NCBI RefSeq assembly: GCF_008153345.1
Contig: NZ_CP042818.1
Span: forward strand, 1,550,001-1,614,000
Source of the DNA: Treponema phagedenis
GTDB taxonomy: Bacteria; Spirochaetota; Spirochaetia; Treponematales; Treponemataceae
DNA: 64,000 bases
Direction of reading: 5' to 3'
Shown here: piece after piece, positions 38,628 to 47,278 of the stretch
Numbering within the stretch: position 1 is the first letter of the stretch
Layout of the letters: each line of letters starts with the position of its first letter
Position numbers and translations under genes: made by a program
The notes under the pieces: generated by a model
The model's input: only the letters and a program-made list of their open reading frames with translations
What the model was told of the DNA's origin: nothing
Database searches by the model: none

Positions 38628-41093
38628 ATGGGAAGCCTTACAGATAAAGACAGACCGACTTTGATAGAAGAACTTAGAGGGGAAATCTATCTAAACATCA
38701 GAGAAGAACAAAACTTTTATAGACCATTATCTTTTAACCTTGAAGATGGAGATCTACCTTTTGCCTGTGCAAACGGCAGTAATTCATATAAGTACGGCTA
38801 TGTAACAAAGGATGAGTATCTAAGTGGAAATATCAGGGACAAAATTGCCATAGTAGACAGTTACCTTGCAAAGTTAAGACAAACCGAAAGAAAGTTACCT
38901 CATCTTGGCTATGCGGAAGATGGCAAAGAAAAAGAGCTGATAAGCTATGAGATGAACCGTTTGGAATATCAAAAGGCAGAGCTTACAAAAGTTCTTCCAA
39001 AGGAGCTTGAAGCAAGTGAAATCAATGTAAGACTTGGAGCTACTTGGATACCGAATAAGGATATTGAAAAATTCATCTTTGAAACGCTGAAAACTCCGGG
39101 ATATGCCAAATGGGATATTAAGGTTAAATTTTCAAATCTGACAAGTGAATGGAATGTAGAAGGAAAGAGCAGGGACAGAGGAAATGACCTTGCAGAGATG
39201 ACCTACGGCACCTCAAGGGTAAATGCCTATAAGCTGATTGAAGATGCACTGAACTTAAAAGAAACAAAGGTATTTGACCAGATTGTAAATCCGGACGGCT
39301 CGAAAACTTCTGTATTAAATAAAAAGGAAACGCTTCTTGCAGGGCAGAAACAGGAGCTTATAAAGGAAGAATTTAAGAACTGGATATTTAGCGATCAAGA
39401 ACGAAGAAACAGGATTGTAAAGTTATATAACGAGCGTTTTAACTCTATCCGTAACAGAGAATATGACGGCAGCAACCTTTCTTTTGAGGGAATGACCACA
39501 GAAATTGATTTAAGACCTCATCAAAGAAATGCCATAGCAAGAAGTCTTTATGGAGGAAATACCTTGCTTGCCCATGTGGTAGGTAGTGGTAAGACCTTTG
39601 AAATGGTGGCGTCTGCGATGGAAAGTAAAAGGCTTGGAATGTGCAGTAAGTCCTTGTTTGTTGTCCCCAATCACTTAACAGGTCAAATCGGTCGTGAGTT
39701 TATGCAGCTATATCCGTCAGCCAATATTATGGTGGCTAATAAGAAAGACTTTGAGCCGAAAAACAGAAAAAGATTTATCGGCAAAATTGCCACAGGAGAA
39801 TATGATGCCGTTGTAATCGGGCATACGCAGTTTGAAAAAATCCCGATGAGTAAGGAATATCAGGAGAAGCATATTCAGGATCAGATTGATGAAATCATAA
39901 ACTATGTTGAGGAATATAAGCATGACAGAAATCAGAACTTTACGGTAAAGCAGCTTGAAAAGACAAAGAAGAAGCTGGAAACAAGGCTTGAAAAATTAAA
40001 CGATGATTTTAAAAAAGATGATGTCATCACCTTTGAAGAATTAGGTGTAGATAAGCTCTTTATTGACGAGGCACATAATTACAAAAATCTCTACCTTTAT
40101 ACAAAAATGAGGAATGTAGCAGGTATTGGGCAGTCTGAAGCCTTTAAGTCCTCCGATATGTTTATGAAGTGCAGATACATGGATGAAATGACAGGTGGAA
40201 AAGGAATTGTCTTTGCCACAGGAACACCTGTCAGTAACTCGATGACAGAGCTTTATACTATGCAGCGTTATCTTCAGTATGAGAGCTTAAAGAAAAATAA
40301 TTTGGAGCATTTTGATAGTTGGGCTTCTACCTTTGGAGAAACACAGTCAGCTTTTGAATTATCTCCTGAGGGTTCAGGGTATAGAGTAAAGACAAGATTT
40401 TCCAAGTTCTATAACTTGCCTGAGTTAATGTCGATGTTTAAAGAAGTTGCGGATATTCAGACAGCAGATATGCTAAATCTTCCGACACCTAAAGCACACT
40501 ATGAGGTTATTAAAACTTTGCCAAGTGATGAGCAAAAGGAAATCCTAAAGAGCCTTTCTGAAAGAGCTGATGATGTGAGAAACAGGGTAGTAGAGCCTGA
40601 CGAAGATAATATGCTTAAAATTACCAATGACGGTAAGAAACTCGCCTTAGATCAGCGTTTAATCAATCCTTTACTTCCTGACAATCCTGACAGCAAGGTC
40701 AATGTGTGCGTGAAAAATGTCTTTTCCATTTGGGATAAGACAAGAGAAAATAAGTCCACACAGCTTCTTTTCTCCGATATGTCAACTCCAAAAAAAGATG
40801 GAGAGTTTAATATTTATGATGATATTAGAGAAAAACTTGTGGCAATGGGAATACCGAAAGAAGAAATAGCCTTTATCCATGAAGCAAATTCTGATAAGCA
40901 AAAGGATGAACTCTTTGCAAAGGTAAGAAAAGGTGAGATTCGTATTTTAATGGGTTCTACACAGAAAATGGGAGCCGGAACGAATGTGCAAAACAAGCTG
41001 ATTGCACTTCATGATTTAGATGTTCCATGGCGTCCTGCCGATTTGGAGCAGTTCCAAGTGGGACAAGTAAAAAAACAAGGACTATCTCAATAA
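38628..41093 (+). pseudogene. Giant methylase/helicase, C-terminal helicase fragment
   Basis: 821 codons with a SNF2-type helicase: [15 protein letters not shown] (Walker A) near 39567, [12 protein letters not shown] (DEAH) near 40059, [14 protein letters not shown] near 40212 and [18 protein letters not shown] near 40945. It is cut at DLEQ near 41050: relatives continue with an RAGRIIRQGN motif, here replaced by [13 protein letters not shown] and a stop. The last helicase motif and the C-terminus are lost to a deletion. Confidence 0.78.
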
Positions 41094-41192
41094 ATACTAA
41101 CGCAAGCACAAGTATAAAATAGGCTAAAGTGACTTATCAGTCTATTTATGATATAATATATCTTAACAATAAAACGTATAAGGGGTAATAAT

Positions 41193-41405
41193 ATGGCAAT
41201 TTCTTATAAACCATTATGGCACTTATTGGTAGAAAGAGAAATGAACAAAGAAGACTTAAAAAGAGCTGCAAACATTACAAGTAACATAGTTTCAAGAATG
41301 AGCAAAAACTCTTATGTGAACTTAGAGTCATTAGAAAAGATTTGCTTGGCATTGGATTGCAGAATTGAAGATGTTATAGAGATTCATAGAAATGAGGTGG
41401 AATAA
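41193..41405 (+). CDS. XRE-family HTH regulator
   Basis: The 70-residue Cro/CI-type protein (LKRAANITSNIVSRMSKNSYVNLESLEKICLALDCRIEDVIEI) resembles controller or transcription proteins next to restriction genes. A TATAAT box lies near 41151. It is directly followed, 2 bases later, by a truncated type III methyltransferase gene. Confidence 0.8.
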   Translation: MAISYKPLWHLLVEREMNKEDLKRAANITSNIVSRMSKNSYVNLESLEKICLALDCRIEDVIEIHRNEVE

Positions 41406-41407
41406 AA

Positions 41408-42730
41408 TTGGGAAATCTATCACAAATCAGAAGAGCTGAAATGCTTGAATACCTAAATCATCTAAAAGAAATTCATACAGATGATGAGAGTAGGATTGCA
41501 CTTGGCAAGATTGAAACAGCACTAACTGAGAAAAAATATGGATTAGTTTGGGAAGAACACGAAGAAGAAGTAGATAAAAAGCTCGTTCACAACATACCAG
41601 TGTTTAGAGAAATAGAAGATAAAAAAATAATTGGAGATAATACCTCTGATTTTAATTTTATTTTAGAGGGGGATAATCTACATTCCCTTAAATTATTAAA
41701 AAAGACTCACATGGGCAAAATTGATGTTATCTATATTGATCCACCTTATAATACAAAAAATAAAGAATTTATTTATAACGATACAAGGATTGGAGAAGAT
41801 GACACATATAGGCACTCTAAATGGATCTCATTTATGAGCGAAAGACTTGTTATTGCAAAAGAGTTGTTATCTGATGAGGGAGTTATTTTTATTTCCATTG
41901 ATGATAATGAGCAAGGACAACTCAAGCTATTGTGTGACCAAATTTTTGGAGAGAAAAACTTTATAGCTAATATAGTTAGGAATACAAACTCATCAAAAAA
42001 TCAAAGCCTTTATGTTTCTGTAAGTCATGAATACTGTTTAATATATTCAAAAGATTATGAAAAGCTTCAAGTTAGACACAAAGATAATAAATGGGAAACA
42101 GAAAAAAATAATATAGATGAATATGAGAAAAAGGTAAAACAATTACAAAAACTAGGATTATCACATGATGAAATTACTGAAGAGCTAAAAGAATTGACTA
42201 AATACCCAAGATTTATAGATTTTACAAATTATTGGTATTTTGATGATAGAGGACTCTATCAAAAGGCAGATTTAGGAGGGGTAAAAAATGGCAATAAGAC
42301 TCCTATTATAAATCCTTTAACAAATGAGGAAGACCCAGTTCCACCAGGAGGGTTCAGATGTAGTAATGAGAAATTAAACGAGCTAATTTCAGAAAATAGA
42401 ATTCATTTTCATACAGATGGCAGTTTACCAAGATTAAAAAGATATTTATTAGAAAATAGGAAACAAAGACCAAAGTCTATAATGAGTGATGACCAAAGAC
42501 CAGACTACACTTTATTAAAAAATATGGATATAGAATTTGACAACCCTAAACAAATGGCTTTTATGAAAAGAATATTAAGTATATTTGATAATAATAGCTT
42601 ATATCTTGATTTTTTTGCCGGGTCTCGTGTCATAATAATGACAGAGGCAAATAGTTCAGTAAAATCAAAGGTTTTGAAGCTTCTACCAAAGTTAAAAACT
42701 GAAGAAACTGATAGCTTATGTGTTGCTTAG
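41408..42730 (+). pseudogene. Type III Mod adenine methyltransferase, 3'-truncated
   Basis: The listed start is a TTG after GAGGTGG. Motif IV DPPYNT is near residue 116, with the usual SFMSERL and IFISIDDNEQ following. The beta-class SAM motif breaks off at FFAGS (near 42620), where the rest of GSGTT should be; RVIIMTEANSSVKSKVLKL follows and does not look like Mod. No Res gene follows. Without the SAM loop it should be inactive. A sister of the intact mod at 11460, but only distantly similar. Confidence 0.75.
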
Positions 42731-42773
42731 AGCTATTATCCATTAAAATAATGGTTGTAAGCAGCACATAAGC
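42714..42773 (+). repeat. Nested hairpin at the end of the truncated Mod
   Basis: Outer arms CTTATGTGTTGCTTA (42715-42729) and TAAGCAGCACATAAG (42758-42772) pair at 14 of 15 positions. Inside it CCATTA and TAATGG (42740-42754) form a second stem. It is not followed by a T run. It may be the remnant of a structured end, such as an attachment or IS end. Confidence 0.6.
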
Positions 42774-42795
42774 CGAAGAGAAAAAGAGGTAGTGT

Positions 42796-43077
42796 ATGCG
42801 ATGGATATTAAAAATTATATTATTCCCGATTAGTCTTGTCTTATCAATTCTGACTGCTTTTCTGACATTCTTACTTGGTATAGGAACAGCATTACTGTAT
42901 ATCGTTATGGTGTTCTGTATATTTGGGGCGATAGCTTCTTTCGTTCAAGGAGAAATTGGAATAGGTATATCGGGCTTGGTTATCGGCTTTCTATTTAGTC
43001 CTTATGGGCTTCCTATGATAGGAGCAACTGTGATAGCGTTTATTGAATTGATAAATGAGAAGATTAAAGCGGTGTAG
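42796..43077 (+). CDS. CD1845-like membrane protein of the conjugative element
   Basis: The 93-residue protein has three hydrophobic segments (LVLSILTAFLTFLLGIGTALL; IVMVFCIFGAIASFV; IGISGLVIGFLFSPYGLPMIGA). It resembles the CD1845-type small membrane proteins that lie downstream of the giant helicase in Tn1549/CTn elements. Function unknown. Confidence 0.65.
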   Translation: MRWILKIILFPISLVLSILTAFLTFLLGIGTALLYIVMVFCIFGAIASFVQGEIGIGISGLVIGFLFSPYGLPMIGATVIAFIELINEKIKAV

Positions 43078-43104
43078 ACAAATTAGAATTTGAGGAGGCA
43101 ATCA

Positions 43105-43893
43105 ATGATACTATCAGAAATAAAGAACCTGCTGAAAGATTTTGTAGAGCATTCAAAAAAAATATTAAAAGATAATTTAGTTGGAGTATATTTACATGGC
43201 TCTCTTGTTATGGAATGCTTTAACCCTGAAAAGAGTGATATCGATCTGATTGTGGTGATTAATCAGCCACTGCTAAATTCTGTCAAGAGAGAATACATGG
43301 ATATGGTAGTGAAATGTAATGATTTAGCACCTGCGAAAGGGATAGAAATGAGTATTGTTCTTAGGGGTGTATGTAATCCATTTGCTTATCCAACACCATT
43401 TGAATTGCATTTTTCCTCTATGCATTTGAAATGGTACAAAGACAATCCGGAAGAGTATATTCGTAAGATGAACGGGGAGGACATAGACCTCGCTGCTCAT
43501 TTTACTATATTAAACAAAAGAGGTAGTTGCCTATATGGTGCACCTATCAAGTCGGTATTTGCAGAAGTTCCAAACAGTAATTATATGGATTCTATATGTA
43601 ACGATATCTCAGATGCTAAGGAGAATATAGAGAAAGATACAATGTATCTGGTTTTAAATTTGGCTAGAGTTTTAGCATATAAAGAAGATGGGCTAATTCT
43701 TTCAAAAAAGGAATGTGTCGAATGGGCAATAAAAAAGTTGCCGAAAGAATACCATAAATTAATAGAGGATGCTATGCGTGAGTATACTGAAAACATAAAA
43801 ATTATGTATGATATAGTTCTTGCTAAACGCTATGCAAAGTATGCCATAATGCGAATTCAACAAGGTATCAACTCAACAAATCCCAGTTTGTAG
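43105..43893 (+). CDS. DUF4111 nucleotidyltransferase (aminoglycoside adenylyltransferase-like)
   Basis: The 262-residue protein has the nucleotidyltransferase motif LHGSLVMECFNPEKSDIDLIV (GS at 32-33, Asp45 and Asp47 for metal), and the helical DUF4111 C-terminus of the ANT(9)/AadA-like proteins. It could inactivate spectinomycin/streptomycin-type drugs, but many homologues have no tested activity. GAGGAGG precedes the ATG at 43105. It is the last gene before the element boundary. Confidence 0.72.
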   Translation: MILSEIKNLLKDFVEHSKKILKDNLVGVYLHGSLVMECFNPEKSDIDLIVVINQPLLNSVKREYMDMVVKCNDLAPAKGIEMSIVLRGVCNPFAYPTPFELHFSSMHLKWYKDNPEEYIRKMNGEDIDLAAHFTILNKRGSCLYGAPIKSVFAEVPNSNYMDSICNDISDAKENIEKDTMYLVLNLARVLAYKEDGLILSKKECVEWAIKKLPKEYHKLIEDAMREYTENIKIMYDIVLAKRYAKYAIMRIQQGINSTNPSL

Positions 43894-43934
43894 AAATTTA
43901 TAAATTAGAACTTATGGAGAGACAGTATGATTAA

Positions 43935-44807
43935 AACAAGTGTGAAATCGGAACTGAAAGATTATTAGACAGTGAAGTTGCACAAGGTATTGTTGCACCT
44001 CAAGATTTTTGTAATGCTAAAGGTGCTAAAACTTTAGGAAATGAAAACCTTAAAGGCAGAGGCATCTTTAACTTAACCATAGAAGAATATAACGCTTTAA
44101 ACTTAAGCGATGAGGAAAAGAAACTCGTAAAGCCTTTTTATACCAGTAAGGAGTTGTTTCAATATTGGGGAAACAGTGAAAATAAATTATTTGTCATTTA
44201 CACAGACTCTAAATTCAAAGAAAAAAAAGAAATGAAGCCGTATCCAAATTTAAAAAAGCATTTGGATGTTTTTGAAAAAATAATTACTTCATATAATAAG
44301 CCTTATGGCTTACATAGAGCCCGTGATGAAAAGTTTTTTACAAGTGAAACAATTCTTTCTCTTAGAAAAACTGAAAGACCGAAATTTACTTATACGGATT
44401 TTCCGTGTTATGTTTCACAAAGTTATATGCTTATCAAAACTGATCGTTGGGATTTAAAGTTTTTAACGGCTGTTTTAAACTCAAAGCTCATTGCTTTTTG
44501 GTTACGGCACAAAGGTAAAATGCAAGGAGACAATTTTCAAATTGATAAAGCCCCGCTTTTGGCAATTCCGCTTCCAGCTCTAAGCCCTGACCGCTCGTCC
44601 CTTATCTCTAAACTTATCAGCCTCGCCGAACACATGATTGTTTCGCAAGAGGAACTTTTCAAAGCCCGCTTCGAAAGCGACAAAAAATTTTTGCAGCAGC
44701 GGGTTGATATTTTAGACGAACAGATAAACCGCGCGGTGTATGAGCTATACGGCTTGAGCGATGAAGAGATTGAGATTGTGGAGGGGGAGGGAGTAGCTTT
44801 AATGTAA
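43935..44807 (+). pseudogene. C-terminal part of a type IIG/Eco57I-like methylase (TaqI-like specificity domain)
   Basis: Open from 43935 after a stop, without a start that fits. The protein tail (ending in EEIEIVEGEGVALM) contains the TaqI-like specificity domain: LVKPFYTSKELFQYWGN, SRKTERPKFTY-type stretch, QSYMLIK and KFLTAVLNSKLIAFWLR. The catalytic N6-methylase N-terminus is missing; the DNA upstream belongs to the conjugative element, so the boundary cut through the gene near 43939. Its last 120 bp are repeated at 45881. Confidence 0.75.
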
Positions 44808-44845
44808 TAGATGTGATATAATTTATTGTTCTACGGAGTAAAATT

Positions 44846-45835
44846 ATGGAACTTGATATAAGTAAAATTGATGCACTCAGCAATGAGCTTCAAAATGCAA
44901 TAGCACAAATAAACAATGGTTTAAAATACATACAAACAATACCAAAAACTAATGAAGTTTATTTTTCTATGTTTCAAAGCCTTTCCACAGGATTTGAGCG
45001 CTTACTTAAATATAGTATATGTTACGGTGAGTTTTCTAAAAATAGTCAGATACCAAAAACGGAAGATATAAAGAGGCATAATATTTCGTTTCTATTAGAA
45101 AAATATTTAAAAGAGTATTTTTCTATTTTGCACCCGCTACTTAAATCTGATTATGAATTTTTAACAACAGATGGTGAATTAAAAACGCTCATTAAAATTT
45201 TATCTGAATTTGGTGAAACTGCACGGTATTATAATCTTAATGTGGCTACCGATTATAAACATAAGAATGATGTTCAGCCTCTTTGGGATAAACTTGTTAC
45301 GAATTTTATAATGAATAATGACAAAGTAAAAAAAGCCTATATCGATGAACCGGATTATAAATATGTTGATGACGAAGTAAACAAACATTTTGTATCAGTA
45401 GTTGAAAAATTGGTCAGAGCAATTGTTAGACAGTTTACATTAGGAAATATAAAAGAGGCCGAAAGAGATATTGGCACATACAGTTCTTTCTTAATGTTAC
45501 AGGATCGTCAACTGGGAACAACAAAATATTGTGATAACATTGAAAATAAAAAAATGCAACAAAAATATAAACCAATGTTAGGTAATAAACAAAAAGTTAT
45601 TACTAAAACTGAATATGTAGAAAAAATTAAAAAATTATGGCCATATAAACATACTGATGTAATTACTGTTGAAAAAGCTCCTGACGGATGTGTTTTTATT
45701 GTAATAAATGAGCATATTTATGCTCTAAATGGACGAACTCAAATAAAATATAATTTGCCCTTTGCTATTGACTACGACGAAACATATTTAGGAAGAGATA
45801 TTAGCTATTTTTTAGATATGGCTTTTCAACTTTAG
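44846..45835 (+). CDS. Unknown 329-residue protein inside the R-M island
   Basis: I recognise no domain. The protein is helical with a charged, Tyr-rich C-terminus (VITVEKAPDGCVFIVINEHIYALNG). It lies between a methylase tail and a second, decayed copy of that tail, so it may have been inserted as a unit. Location next to restriction genes suggests a defence or regulatory role, but that is only context. Confidence 0.55.
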   Translation: MELDISKIDALSNELQNAIAQINNGLKYIQTIPKTNEVYFSMFQSLSTGFERLLKYSICYGEFSKNSQIPKTEDIKRHNISFLLEKYLKEYFSILHPLLKSDYEFLTTDGELKTLIKILSEFGETARYYNLNVATDYKHKNDVQPLWDKLVTNFIMNNDKVKKAYIDEPDYKYVDDEVNKHFVSVVEKLVRAIVRQFTLGNIKEAERDIGTYSSFLMLQDRQLGTTKYCDNIENKKMQQKYKPMLGNKQKVITKTEYVEKIKKLWPYKHTDVITVEKAPDGCVFIVINEHIYALNGRTQIKYNLPFAIDYDETYLGRDISYFLDMAFQL

Positions 45836-45880
45836 CTAAACATTTGGTTTTTAGAAATTAAATTTACTATCGCCATAAAA

Positions 45881-46005
45881 TCGAAAGCGACAAAAAGTTT
45901 TTGCAGTAGCGGGTGGATATTTTAGACGGACAGATAAACCGTGCCGTGTATGAGCTATACGGCTTGAGCGATGAAAAGATTGAGATTGTGGAGGAGGAGG
46001 AGGAT
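45881..46005 (+). repeat. Decayed second copy of the methylase tail
   Basis: From TCGAAAGCGACAAAAA to GAGATTGTGGAGG this region matches 44671-44790 closely. A TAG replaces a CAG codon (TTGCAGTAGCGG against TTGCAGCAGCGG), so it is not coding. The two copies bracket the 329-residue gene. Confidence 0.8.
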
Positions 46006-46007
46006 TA

Positions 46008-46079
46008 ATGAGAGATAAAAACAAGCTTGGACTTATTTATGCTGCCTTGTTTATAATCGGCAAATATGCTAAACTATAA
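46008..46079 (+). CDS. Possible 23-residue start of a truncated gene
   Basis: TAATG stop-start coupling after the methylase tail and a strong GGAGGAGGAGG site begin a short frame with a hydrophobic middle (LGLIYAALFIIGKYAKL). It ends after 23 codons. It looks like the 5' stub of a lost gene that followed the methylase. Confidence 0.35.
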   Translation: MRDKNKLGLIYAALFIIGKYAKL

Positions 46080-46210
46080 TGACTTAGATCATAATCAGTA
46101 AAAAATACTTGAAACCGCTTGTATGAATTGGAACGCTATAAGTCGTAATATTAGGATTTACGGCATTATAGAATAAGAGAGTGCGGCAAAGTTTAGAATA
46201 ATATAAAAAC

Positions 46211-47278
46211 ATGGGAAAGGGAAATATAAAATACAAAGCTATTGATTTTTTTTGCGGAGGCGGCGGAATGACTTGCGGACTTCGTCAGGCAGGAATTGAT
46301 GTTATTGCCGGCGTGGATTTGGATGCAACCGCAAAAGAAACTTATGAATACAACAATCCTCAAAGTGTTTTTATTGAGGCGGATATAAAGAAATTGGAAA
46401 CAGGGTATTTTGAACATACTTTTAAAATTAAAAAAAATGATGACAGCTTAATTTTTGTCGGTTGCAGTCCTTGCCAATTTTACAGCATTATAAATACCGA
46501 TAAAAAGAAATCATTGCAATCAAAGGATTTATTGTTGGATTTTGCCCGCTTTGTTGAGTATTACAAACCCGGATATGTCCTTGTTGAAAATGTTCCGGGA
46601 ATTCGCACAAACAAAGAAAGCATATTGCCCGAGTTCCTTTTAAAATTGAAAAATATTGGTTACGAAAAAATCGTGTACAAAGTTATTGATATGGCTTATT
46701 ACGGCGTGCCACAGCACAGAAAGCGATTTTCGTTGATTGCCACTCGTCTTAAGAATGTTACCGTTGATTTACCGGTACCGGAAAAAAAGATAATTAATCT
46801 TTCAAGCGTCATCGGTGTTAAAAACGGATTTCCGCCGGTAAAGGCGGGGAACAAGGATAGAAGCGATTTTAATCATACCGTTTCGGGATTAAGCGCTAAA
46901 TGCTTGGCACGGTTAAAAAAGACAAAACATAACGGAGGCAGTCGATCGGACTGGGCGGATGATCCGGAACTCCAGTTAAAGTGTTTTGTCGGCAAAGACA
47001 GCGCTTTTCAAGACACATACGGACGCATGCGATGGGATAGACCGGCTCCGACAATCACAACAAAATTTTTCAGTATCTCAAACGGGCGTTTTGGACATCC
47101 CGAAGAAAACAGAGCTCTTTCCATACGAGAAGGTGCAACATTACAAACTTTTCCTAAAAACTATGTATTTAAAACAAATAATATTTCTACGGCGGCAAGG
47201 TTAATTGGAAATGCTGTTCCGCCCGAATATGCACGGAGATTAGGGGAAGTGATAAATAAAAGCGGAGATACAATATGA
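46211..47278 (+). CDS. DNA cytosine-5 methyltransferase
   Basis: The 355-residue enzyme has all key m5C motifs: motif I FFCGGGGMTCGL (13-24), motif IV GCSPCQ with catalytic Cys88, motif VI ENV (126-128), motif VIII QHRKRF near 175, then a target domain, and motif X GNAVPPEYARRLG near 335. It modifies C in an unknown site. The start at 46211 has only a weak ribosome site. Its last codon overlaps the next gene (ATGA), so it is translationally coupled to the GHKL protein. Confidence 0.92.
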   Translation: MGKGNIKYKAIDFFCGGGGMTCGLRQAGIDVIAGVDLDATAKETYEYNNPQSVFIEADIKKLETGYFEHTFKIKKNDDSLIFVGCSPCQFYSIINTDKKKSLQSKDLLLDFARFVEYYKPGYVLVENVPGIRTNKESILPEFLLKLKNIGYEKIVYKVIDMAYYGVPQHRKRFSLIATRLKNVTVDLPVPEKKIINLSSVIGVKNGFPPVKAGNKDRSDFNHTVSGLSAKCLARLKKTKHNGGSRSDWADDPELQLKCFVGKDSAFQDTYGRMRWDRPAPTITTKFFSISNGRFGHPEENRALSIREGATLQTFPKNYVFKTNNISTAARLIGNAVPPEYARRLGEVINKSGDTI

